Positions 45,447-52,264 of a stretch of DNA of 64,000 bases are shown here, piece after piece; within the stretch, counting starts at the first letter, position 1; every line of letters starts with the position of its first letter. The stretch lies in NCBI GenBank assembly GCA_002345675.1, contig DDWL01000036.1, forward strand, positions 91,843-155,842. Direction: 5' to 3'. The notes under the pieces are model-generated. The model was not told the DNA's origin. It made no database searches and worked only from the letters and a program-made list of their open reading frames with translations. Position numbers and translations under genes: made by a program. The stretch is from Bacteroidales bacterium UBA2287 (GTDB lineage Bacteria; Bacteroidota; Bacteroidia; Bacteroidales; Tenuifilaceae).

Positions 45447-47172
45447 AAACTAAAGTTTCAAAGGGTTTTATGATTTTAATGTTTTTATAATCAGTTTCGA
45501 GGTTAAATATATTTAATAATTTCAACTCTCCAATTTCAATCTTTGCTGTTTTATGCGACAGGTTGGAAAGGCCTGTAAAGTGCTTCCCTTTTACACAAAA
45601 GTGATACTCGAATAAATCGTCGGTTTCGGAAAAACTTAATACCTGAGCACTATGGAAAAATTCGATATTTTTGAGTAGATCTGTCTGCCAGCTTTTGTAC
45701 TTTTTAATATTGTCGGATGTAAAAACCAAACTTCCAAATATGTTATTAATAAGAAAAATAGTAATTTTCTGATCTTTGCTCAAATCAATATTTTCATCAC
45801 GAAGCAAAAACACATCGGGGTCGTTAATGAAGCCCGTTTTGTCGAAACAACTTCGATATATTGTGTTTTTTAATGTGTTATATGTCGACACCCTTTCCCG
45901 GTGCAAGTGCTTTTCAAAGAATTTACCGTTCCAATCCAGTCCTATATCAGGGCCAACTCTGCAGTATTCAACCCTATTAAATGCTTGGCTTAATGGTACA
46001 CCGCAGCCAAGAATTTTCTTACCGCCTGTTATTTCACGCAAAAAATCCATTGCTTCGACCATAACCATTGCTCTCGACTTTCCGTGTTGTGGAATAATGC
46101 TTACAGCATATAAAAAATCGAGCTTAACCATGTCGAAATTCCACTGATTTAGCACGGTGTCGAAAACCATTTCTAAATATTGCCTAAACTCTTGATTGTA
46201 AAAATCTAAAACGTAAAAACCGCCCCAGTTCCCTCCGCCTTCAACTCTTTTGTTGTTTTTATCCATGAGTATCCATTCGGGGTGAATTTTAACTATGGTA
46301 GAGTTTTTTTGCGCAGCAAATGGAGCAAGCCAAAGCCCGGCTTCGTAACCGCATTGGTGAATTTCGTTAACAATACCGTGCAAGCCGTTTGGAAACTTTT
46401 CGCAGTCAATATTTAGCCAATCGCCAACATGTGTTTGAAAACCATCATCAATTTGAAAAATACTATTCTTTGGAAAAATATTTTTAAACGACTCAAGATT
46501 CTCGATTATAATGTTTTCGTTAATGTTTTGGTAGTAATTATACCAGCTTGTCCAACCGAGTTTTGGTTGAACATTGGTGTTTTTACCTATTTTATTAAAG
46601 TAATCAACACAGGAATTTCTATTTCCTTTTATAATGCAAATGTTTAAAAGGGTTGTTTTTGACTTAATAATTGTGCCAGTGCAATCGATATGAAAATAAA
46701 CCCTTGAGTCGGGTTTTGAAAAAACAAAAATTGTATGGAAACTATCGTCATTTTCAGAAATATAGAATTCGTAATCTTCTTTATTTCTTATGTACGAGCC
46801 CGAATACCCGTAAAATTGGGACTGCTTTAATTTCCTTCGGAAAATATTATAGTCGCCGTATTGGCTAAATTTAAAAATAGGATTAAGGATTTTTGCCATT
46901 AAAGGCAGCTGAATCATTTTTTGGTGAAGGCTGTATTCCTTCGACTCAGTCCACGACTGGTAGCCATTTGCGAAAAATTTTTCATTGGTAAATTTCCGTT
47001 CAATCCAACCTGTAAAACTCAGTAATTCAATTTCAGAATAGGGGGTTATGTCAAGCGTTATTCTTTCGCTATTTGTTTTTATCTGAATATCGAAATGCTT
47101 ATTCGCAAACGACTCGGTGAAGTTAATAGTATGCTTAGTTTTTTCAACTAAGTAGCTAATTAAAAAGTTCAT
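45430..47172 (-). CDS. Alpha-galactosidase, GH36-type
   Basis: 580 residues from ATG 47172; a TTG 9 bp upstream is possible. GH36/clan-D features in order: an N-terminal beta domain (FANGYQSWTESKEY), the barrel start LGWTSWYNYYQNI, FQIDDGFQTHVGDW, AGLWLAPF, the nucleophile Asp352 in MVKLDFLYA, CGVPLSQAF, and the acid/base Asp409 in CRVGPDIGLDW. No signal peptide, so it should act in the cytoplasm on imported alpha-galactosides. First gene of the operon with the GT-B-like protein, symporter and galactokinase. Confidence 0.88.
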   Translation of the reverse strand: MNFLISYLVEKTKHTINFTESFANKHFDIQIKTNSERITLDITPYSEIELLSFTGWIERKFTNEKFFANGYQSWTESKEYSLHQKMIQLPLMAKILNPIFKFSQYGDYNIFRRKLKQSQFYGYSGSYIRNKEDYEFYISENDDSFHTIFVFSKPDSRVYFHIDCTGTIIKSKTTLLNICIIKGNRNSCVDYFNKIGKNTNVQPKLGWTSWYNYYQNINENIIIENLESFKNIFPKNSIFQIDDGFQTHVGDWLNIDCEKFPNGLHGIVNEIHQCGYEAGLWLAPFAAQKNSTIVKIHPEWILMDKNNKRVEGGGNWGGFYVLDFYNQEFRQYLEMVFDTVLNQWNFDMVKLDFLYAVSIIPQHGKSRAMVMVEAMDFLREITGGKKILGCGVPLSQAFNRVEYCRVGPDIGLDWNGKFFEKHLHRERVSTYNTLKNTIYRSCFDKTGFINDPDVFLLRDENIDLSKDQKITIFLINNIFGSLVFTSDNIKKYKSWQTDLLKNIEFFHSAQVLSFSETDDLFEYHFCVKGKHFTGLSNLSHKTAKIEIGELKLLNIFNLETDYKNIKIIKPFETLVYERFK

Positions 47173-47513
47173 AGGTAGCAATAATTACGTTTAAGCAATA
47201 AATGTAATAATAGAATCTTAAATATTTAAAATTAATAGTTCGCTAAATTTTCATTTCACGCAGATCCAGATAAATATCGGGAGCAAAGACGCATTTACTT
47301 GATTATTAGAACAATAACTACACACACAATCGTTACACAAAACCCTAACAATCAGACGAATAAAATATTTAACAAACTATTTTAAAATGCTACAAACATA
47401 TTATTTATCCTGTTGAAAATTCGGTAATTTTATCGCAGTATTTGCTCTTGCCATATATTCCATTTGTTAAATGGTTAAAGTTGTGGTCATTTGTATGCAA
47501 TCCCATTTTGCCT

Positions 47514-47600
47514 AAAGTAAAAAAAGCATCAACTCCTAAAAGTTGATGCTTTTTTTGTAGTTGTAAAACCTACTGGAAGTTAACGATTGAAAACCATTTA
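47514..47600. repeat. TA-associated repeat, copy R2, with bidirectional terminator hairpin
   Basis: Stem AAGCATCAACT / AGTTGATGCTT (47524-47551) with A and T tracts, then ACCTACTGGAAGTTAACG and GAAAACCATTTAG. Minus strand reads K-W-F-S-I-V-N-F-Q-stop then terminator. Same layout as R1, with changed loop, so the hairpin stem is kept while the loop drifts. Confidence 0.85.
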
Positions 47601-47705
47601 GATTAGAACGCCGAATATTGTACCATTCGGACAGTATAGGGATAATAAGTTTTTTTTTTCATTTTTCTGCGAAACACTGCTTTTTATTTACAGAACATCA
47701 TTTGC

Positions 47706-47713
47706 TATATTTG
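47706..47713 (+). promoter_or_regulatory. Putative Bacteroidota -7 box for TA locus 2
   Basis: TATATTTG, identical to the TA locus 1 box, 100 bp before the antitoxin ATG. The -33 region is T-rich without a clear TTTG. Confidence 0.5.
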
Positions 47714-47812
47714 CGTTAATAAAAAACGACCCTAAGTCGAGGCGTTTAAAACTTACAGATAGCTATATACATAGATATACAAACCCGTTGTTTGCCTCAA
47801 AATAATAGGATT

Positions 47813-48031
47813 ATGAAACAAATAGTACTAAATGTGCCAGACAACAAATACCCGTTCTTTATGGAACTTGTAAAGAGCCTTGGCTTTGTTAAGGTGTCGG
47901 AGGAATTAAAGTTAGACAAGAAGCAGAAAGAGTTTGTGGAAGGAACTAAAACTTCGCTAAAACAGGTAGAACAGCACTTAAAAGGGGAGATTAAGTTAAA
48001 AACAGCTGGCCAGTTGTTCAATGAACTTTAA
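47813..48031 (+). CDS. Small putative antitoxin (TA locus 2)
   Basis: 72 residues from ATG 47813. The start MKQIVLNVPDNKYPFFMELVKSLGFVKV is a short beta-helix DNA-binding-type element typical of small antitoxins in Bacteroidota; the rest is Lys/Glu-rich helix (LDKKQKEFVEGTKTSLKQVEQHLKGEIKLKTAGQ, given here in part). Its last bases overlap the toxin reading frame by 11 bp. The frame is intact although the toxin carries two stops. Function is inferred from layout. Confidence 0.78.
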   Translation: MKQIVLNVPDNKYPFFMELVKSLGFVKVSEELKLDKKQKEFVEGTKTSLKQVEQHLKGEIKLKTAGQLFNEL

Positions 48032-48353
48032 TGTTTACACCACCGATTTTTTCGACAGGGAGATTAAAAGGCTCGTTAGGAAGTACCCTTCGATTAAGAG
48101 CGACTACAAAGGGCTAGTGGATTCCCTATAGGAAGAACCCAAACAGGGTCAACCGCTTTGAAGGGATTGCTATAAAATTCGCATGGCCATTACAAGCAAG
48201 GGGAAAGGTAAAAGCGGTGGTAGTCGAGTGATTTCCTGTGTTAAAATTCTGGCTGGGTCTGTTTTTCTACTCTCCATCTATGATAAAGGAGATAAAGAAA
48301 GCATTTCCGATAAAGAACTCGACGATTTGCTTCGGCTTTCAGGGTTGCTGTAA
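48021..48353 (+). pseudogene. RelE/ParE-type toxin pseudogene, two nonsense codons (TA locus 2)
   Basis: Read through, the frame codes a full 110-residue RelE-like toxin: MNFNVYTTDFFDREIKRLVR, KYPSIKSDYKGLVDSL, then EEPKQGQPL, then CYKIRMAITSKGKGKSGGSR, VISCVKILAGSVFLLSIYDK and a terminal LDDLLRLSGLL. Codon 37 is TAG (48129-48131) and codon 47 is TGA (48159-48161). No frameshift is needed. Both stops are one base from plausible sense codons. Start lies inside the antitoxin end. Confidence 0.85.
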
Positions 48354-48360
48354 AATAAAC

Positions 48361-48392
48361 AAAACCCGCCAAAACGAATTAGGTGGGTTTTG
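48361..48392 (+). terminator. Rho-independent terminator after TA locus 2
   Basis: AAAACCCGCC pairs with GGTGGGTTTT (one G-T pair) around an 11-nt loop, starting 7 bp after the toxin-relic stop. Confidence 0.6.
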
Positions 48393-48511
48393 CGTTTCTA
48401 ATCGTACTCTAGGCAAAGCCTAGAAGAATATTTGGACGGCGGTGCAACCGATCGCCCAACGTTGTTTCAAGTTGAGAGTCTTGGTTGAACTAGGGGATTA
48501 GATTAGTAGCG

Positions 48512-48805
48512 TTATAAACTTAACTTTTTATTGTCCTGATAATTGTTCCAGAATCGTAAAAGTTCTATGTTTCTTTTATCTATTATCCTGTAAAACAAAG
48601 TAATCTGCTTGCATATAACGCAACGTTTAATTCCTGCCATATCAGTATTTTGAAACTCTATATTTCCTTGTTTTAGAACAAACTCTACCTCGTACACCTC
48701 ATCAATAAATTCTTGGGCTTCTTTTTCTGACCATTCACGCAGAAGGAAATCAATGTTGTCGTAATAGTCAAGCTTAGCAATTTTGCTCCAATGCACTATT
48801 CTCAT
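48512..48805 (-). CDS. RelE/ParE-type toxin, intact (TA locus 3)
   Basis: 97 residues of the RelE/ParE fold: RIVHWSKIAKLDYYDNIDFLL (N-terminal strand and helix), WSEKEAQEFIDEVYEVEFVLK, IKRCVICKQITLFYRIID and a terminal strand IELLRFWNNYQD. Such toxins cleave mRNA on the ribosome or attack gyrase; which of the two cannot be told. Its ATG overlaps the antitoxin stop by 4 bp. Unlike loci 1 and 2 the frame has no internal stop. Confidence 0.85.
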   Translation of the reverse strand: MRIVHWSKIAKLDYYDNIDFLLREWSEKEAQEFIDEVYEVEFVLKQGNIEFQNTDMAGIKRCVICKQITLFYRIIDKRNIELLRFWNNYQDNKKLSL

Positions 48806-49047
48806 TTAAATTTCAAGTTTGGATACTTGCCTTTGGCCTCCTCGATAACTTCTTCATGGGTATAGGTTTTTCCACTCCTGCTTGCATTTAAGGCTTCATT
48901 AACAGCTGCTTTTTCATCTTTTGACAGTTTGTAAGAGGAGCTGGAATTTAATAATGCAATTAACTTATTATATAATATTTCAAGTTCAGACTCCTTAATG
49001 CTATCAATCCTTCTGAACAAATCCAATTTAATTTCTGCTGCATTCAT
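48802..49047 (-). CDS. Type II antitoxin (TA locus 3)
   Basis: 81 residues, helical: AAEIKLDLFRRIDSIKESEL, ELEILYNKLIALLN, and a C-terminal toxin-binding part with KLSKDEKAAVNEALNASRSG and THEEVIEEAKGKYPNLKF. The last part is typical of antitoxins that pair with ParE/RelE-type toxins in Bacteroidota. Upstream of, and overlapping, the toxin start by 4 bp. A promoter-like box lies 24 bp before its ATG. Confidence 0.85.
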   Translation of the reverse strand: MNAAEIKLDLFRRIDSIKESELEILYNKLIALLNSSSSYKLSKDEKAAVNEALNASRSGKTYTHEEVIEEAKGKYPNLKFK

Positions 49048-49070
49048 AGTCGTAAGATTTTATCCTCTAC

Positions 49071-49078
49071 AAATTTAA
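49071..49078 (-). promoter_or_regulatory. Putative Bacteroidota -7 box for TA locus 3
   Basis: On the minus strand TAAATTTG, matching TAnnTTTG, about 24 bp before the antitoxin ATG. Confidence 0.5.
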
Positions 49079-49140
49079 CGATTAAAATTCATTTTTGTTT
49101 GCAACCAGTGAGTGTAATTTCTCCAACTTGCTTAGCAAGG

Positions 49141-49174
49141 AAACCTACTGAAAGTTAACGAACGAAAACCGTTT
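49141..49174. repeat. TA-associated repeat, core copy R3, inside the 3' end of the PAP2 gene
   Basis: AAACCTACTGAAAGTTAACG then AACGAAAACCGTTT, matching the cores of R1 and R2 nearly base for base. Here the minus strand is real coding sequence: the last codons and stop of the PAP2 phosphatase. The hairpin of R1/R2 is replaced by a short CTTGC-TTA-GCAAG stem just outside. Confidence 0.85.
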
Positions 49175-49720
49175 TCCTATTAAACCAAAACCCCACCAAA
49201 CGGTTAAACCGCACGCTGCGCCTAAAAGGGCGCCACAAAGTATGTCGGCTGGGTAGTGAACGCCTAAGTAAATACGACTGTACGAAACTACTGCGGCCCA
49301 AAGCAGCAACGAAATTGTAAGCCATTTGTGCTTAAACCAAACAACAAGAAATGTGGCTACGCCAAAGGTATTTGCTGCATGCGACGATACAAATCCGAAT
49401 TTGCCACCGCACCTGCCATTAACCAAGTGCACCAAATCCTGTATTTCGGGGTTATGGCAAGGCCTAAGCCTTTCGAAAACGTTTTTAAAAAGGTGAACCG
49501 AAAGCTGGTCGCCCATTGTAACAACTACTGCAACTCCAACTAATAGCAGCAAGCCCTTTAGGCCATGCTTTTTAATCATTAAGTAAACCAGAAAAAGGTA
49601 CAGCGGAATCCAAACAACATTGCCGGAGAAAGCCAGCATTATTGGGTCCCAAAAAGGGGAATTCAACCCGTTAAGAAAAAGAAAAAGGGATGTGTCGAGT
49701 TCAATTACTTGGGCAAGCAT
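49145..49720 (-). CDS. PAP2-family membrane phosphatase
   Basis: 191 residues with about five to six membrane segments. The acid-phosphatase motifs are present: KNVFERLRPCHNP (K-x6-RP type), GFVSSHAANTFG (PSGH-like, with SSHA) and YSRIYLGVHYPADILCG (SR-x5-H-x3-D). Likely dephosphorylates a lipid such as undecaprenyl diphosphate or phosphatidylglycerol phosphate. It follows obgE by 2 bp. Its C-terminus (GKRFSFVNFQ-stop) is encoded by repeat R3, so the tail has probably been replaced or donated. Confidence 0.88.
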   Translation of the reverse strand: MLAQVIELDTSLFLFLNGLNSPFWDPIMLAFSGNVVWIPLYLFLVYLMIKKHGLKGLLLLVGVAVVVTMGDQLSVHLFKNVFERLRPCHNPEIQDLVHLVNGRCGGKFGFVSSHAANTFGVATFLVVWFKHKWLTISLLLWAAVVSYSRIYLGVHYPADILCGALLGAACGLTVWWGFGLIGKRFSFVNFQ

Positions 49721-49722
49721 TT

Positions 49723-50712
49723 TTAACCGTTAAGTTCGTTCCAAAGCATGTCCTTCAACTTTTCGATACCAAAACCTGTAACAGACGAAATAAAAATGCT
49801 AGAAACCTTTGGCAGCTCGCGTTTCATTTCCTTTTTTAGCTCGTCGTCAATTAAATCGCTCTTGGTAATTGCCAAAACTCTCTTTTTATCGAGCAATTCG
49901 GGGTTAAACTGTTTTAGCTCGTTTACAAGGGTTTTGTATTCGGCTTTTATGTTGGCGCTATCGGCTGGCACAAGAAATAGCAGCATCGAGTTTCGCTCAA
50001 TGTGCCTTAAAAAGCGTAATCCAAGTCCCTTGCCTTCACTAGCACCCTCAATAATTCCAGGAATATCGGCCATTACAAACGACTGGTGATTACGGTATGG
50101 CACTATGCCAATATTGGGAACAAGAGTGGTAAAAGCATAGTCGGCAATTTTCGGCTTAGCTGCCGACACAACCGAGAGTAAAGTCGATTTGCCAGCATTG
50201 GGAAAGCCAACCAGTCCAACGTCGGCAAGGATTTTAAGTTCGAGAATTATTGCCCCTTCAATTCCCGATTCGCCGGGCTGAGAGAAGCGAGGCGTTTGGT
50301 TTGTTGCTGAACGAAAGTGCCAGTTGCCTAAGCCTCCGCGACCACCTTTCATTAAAACAACCTCTTGGCCGTCTTCGGTAATTTCGCAAATTACTTCTCG
50401 GGTTTCGGCGTCGAGAGCAATAGTGCCTAAGGGCACTTCAATTGTAATATCCTTTCCCTCGGCACCGCTACTACGCGAACCGCTTCCCGACTCGCCGTCT
50501 TCGGCAAAAATATGCCGCTTGTATTTAAGGTGAATAAGGGTCCAAAGTTGCTTGTTGCCCTTTAAGTACACGTGGCCGCCTCTGCCTCCGTCGCCACCAT
50601 CGGGACCTCCTTTGGGTACAAACTTCTCGCGATGCAAGTGCATACTTCCTGCGCCTCCATTGCCCGAGCGGCAAAAAACTTTTACGTAATCGACAAAATT
50701 AGATGAAGCCAT
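49723..50712 (-). CDS. obgE: Ribosome-assembly GTPase Obg
   Basis: Essential GTPase linking 50S assembly, stress and replication. 329 residues: the Gly-rich Obg fold (1-158; VFCRSGNGGAGSMHLHREK, GGPDGGDGGRGGHVY), then the G domain with G1 GFPNAGKSTLL, G3 DIPGIIEGASEGKGLG, G4 TKSD and G5 SSVTGFG. The extra C-terminal OCT domain of some Obg proteins is absent, usual for Bacteroidota. Third gene of an hpt-adk-obgE-PAP2 run on the minus strand. Confidence 0.96.
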   Translation of the reverse strand: MASSNFVDYVKVFCRSGNGGAGSMHLHREKFVPKGGPDGGDGGRGGHVYLKGNKQLWTLIHLKYKRHIFAEDGESGSGSRSSGAEGKDITIEVPLGTIALDAETREVICEITEDGQEVVLMKGGRGGLGNWHFRSATNQTPRFSQPGESGIEGAIILELKILADVGLVGFPNAGKSTLLSVVSAAKPKIADYAFTTLVPNIGIVPYRNHQSFVMADIPGIIEGASEGKGLGLRFLRHIERNSMLLFLVPADSANIKAEYKTLVNELKQFNPELLDKKRVLAITKSDLIDDELKKEMKRELPKVSSIFISSVTGFGIEKLKDMLWNELNG

Positions 50713-50747
50713 TTAGTTGTTTACTGTATAAAATGAATTTAAAAAAA

Positions 50748-51338
50748 CTATTTCTTTGAACCATCAACGGTGTCGACGGCATTACAAATTCTTTCGAAAA
50801 TTTCGTTAATTGTTCCCATTCCCTTTACGCCTAAATACTTTCCTTGAGCCTTATAGTAGTCAATAACGTTTCGGGTAGTTTCGTTGTAAATATCAATCCT
50901 GTTGTTAATTATGCTTAAGTTACGATCGTCGCTTCGGCCACTTGTTAAACCTCTATTTTCTAGTCGCCTAACTAATTCCTCACGCTCCACTTCAAGCTTA
51001 ATCATAGTTGAAATCGACAGGCTTCTCTCTGCAAGCAATTCCTCGAGTGCGTGTGCCTGAGCGGTTGTTCTGGGAAATCCATCTAAAACAACGCCGGCCT
51101 TTCCTTCGAGATTTTCGTCGAGTTGCCTACCAATAATGCCAATTACCAACTCATCGGGAACCAATTCGCCTTTATCCATGTACTTTTGAGCTTCTATTCC
51201 CCTCGGAGTTCGTCGCTCAATGGCATTTCGAAGTATATCGCCAGTAGCTAAATGGAGTAGGTTGTACTTTTGTATAAGTTTCTGCGATTGGGTACCTTTT
51301 CCTGCGCCAGGAGGGCCAAACAGAACAATAACAAGCAT
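50748..51338 (-). CDS. adk: Adenylate kinase
   Basis: Interconverts ATP+AMP and 2 ADP. 196 residues: P-loop FGPPGAGKGTQSQ, AMP-site ATGDILRNAI and DGFPRTTAQAHAL, and a short lid (RGLTSGRSDDRNLSIINNR) without the zinc-type insertion, so it is the short form. It lies 25 bp after hpt and 35 bp before obgE on the same strand. Secure. Confidence 0.96.
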   Translation of the reverse strand: MLVIVLFGPPGAGKGTQSQKLIQKYNLLHLATGDILRNAIERRTPRGIEAQKYMDKGELVPDELVIGIIGRQLDENLEGKAGVVLDGFPRTTAQAHALEELLAERSLSISTMIKLEVEREELVRRLENRGLTSGRSDDRNLSIINNRIDIYNETTRNVIDYYKAQGKYLGVKGMGTINEIFERICNAVDTVDGSKK

Positions 51339-51363
51339 GGTTACTTGGTTTCTTAAAGTGATA

Positions 51364-51906
51364 TTAGGATTTTATCAACGTGTAAATATCGGCTAAGTTT
51401 CTTCCAATTCCATCGTAATCGAGCCCATACCCTACAATAAAGTCGTTGGGAATCTCTTTTCCTACATAGTCAATTTTATGTGCCCCTTTGTAAGCATTTG
51501 GTTTATAAAGAAGCGTAGCAATTAGTATTTTCTTAGGGTTTAACTTGGAAAGAGAGCTAATAAGCTTTGTAAGCGTAATTCCAGTATCAACAATGTCTTC
51601 AACAACAATAACAACCTTTCCCTCAATCGATTCGGTTAAGCCTATTAACTCTGTCACCTCTCCCGAACTTTTTGTACCGTGGTACGATGCAAGTTTAATG
51701 AACGAAACGTGGCAAGGAACTTCAATTTTCCTCAGCAAATCGGCGGTAAAAATAAACGAACCGTTGAGCACGCTAATAAAAAGAGGCATATCCTCCTTAG
51801 CCATATCGGCATTAATTGTGTTGGCAAGGTTGCTAATCCATCCGTCAATTTCCTTAGCAGGAAAGCTAATTTCGAACTCTTTGTCCCAAAGTTTAACCGT
51901 TTTCAT
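51364..51906 (-). CDS. hpt: Hypoxanthine phosphoribosyltransferase
   Basis: Purine salvage enzyme making IMP/GMP from hypoxanthine/guanine and PRPP. 180 residues: PPi loop FIKLASYHGTKSSGE, the PRPP-binding VVIVVEDIVDTGITLTKL, purine-site segment DFIVGYGLDYDGIGRNL. First gene of the hpt-adk-obgE-PAP2 unit with a promoter-like box 46 bp upstream. Pairs functionally with purH at the other end of the window, but they are not linked in an operon. Confidence 0.94.
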   Translation of the reverse strand: MKTVKLWDKEFEISFPAKEIDGWISNLANTINADMAKEDMPLFISVLNGSFIFTADLLRKIEVPCHVSFIKLASYHGTKSSGEVTELIGLTESIEGKVVIVVEDIVDTGITLTKLISSLSKLNPKKILIATLLYKPNAYKGAHKIDYVGKEIPNDFIVGYGLDYDGIGRNLADIYTLIKS

Positions 51907-51951
51907 TCTTTAATTCTGTTTTGAATCGACTTGCATTTTTTTGCTTGCGGG

Positions 51952-51959
51952 CAAAGGTA
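51952..51959 (-). promoter_or_regulatory. Putative Bacteroidota -7 box for the hpt-adk-obgE operon
   Basis: On the minus strand TACCTTTG followed by CC, the most common form of the box, 46 bp before the hpt ATG. Confidence 0.55.
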
Positions 51960-52076
51960 CTAAAATATAATAAAAACTAAAGGCTTGAAAAACTTCGATA
52001 AAAGGTTCAGATAAACGCGTTTAAAATTGCCTTAAATACTCTATCTGTATGGAAATTAGGTTTTGAATTTGACTTT

Positions 52077-52220
52077 TGTCCCGCTGGGGACAACATATCG
52101 GTAGATGGCGAATTCACAAGAAAAACACCGTGCCTTTAGGTACGGAATATTCTGTACCTAAAGGCACAGACAAATTGGTTTTGTAATATTTTTTACCGAT
52201 ATTTTGTCCCTAACGGGACA
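52077..52220. repeat. Four-palindrome repeat element, copy B (inverted relative to copy A)
   Basis: Termini TGTCCCGCTGGGGACA and TGTCCCTAACGGGACA with the CGGTA/TACCG inner ends; central near-perfect palindrome 52130-52167 (GTGCCTTTAGGTAC and complement). Its reverse complement aligns almost base for base with copy A over the first 58 bp. The central stem differs by a G-C to T-A pair change on both sides, i.e. pairing is kept. Confidence 0.87.
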
Positions 52221-52264
52221 TTTTTTAAAGGCGTTTGCCATGAAAAAAGACTTTAAAATAGTGC

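Larger units (their letters stand above)
47173..47812 (+). other. Long intergenic region between the alpha-galactosidase operon and TA locus 2
   Basis: 640 bp, AT-rich, no credible gene. It holds a short relic of a CACGCAGAT-type repeat (about 47256-47295), the TA-associated repeat R2 (47514-47600) and a promoter-like box (47706-47713). The galactoside operon promoter must lie at its left end. Confidence 0.6.

Noticed and set aside
38325..48353. Stop-codon recoding as the reason for in-frame stops in the two toxin genes
   Set aside because: All three stop codons (TAA, TAG, TGA) are involved, the same codons end normal genes across the window, and no recoding element is visible. Simple nonsense mutation is the better reading.
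37853..49174. Integron attC sites carrying TA cassettes
   Set aside because: The repeats contain GTTAAC but not the paired R/L boxes and imperfect long palindrome of attC sites, and no integrase is in the window.
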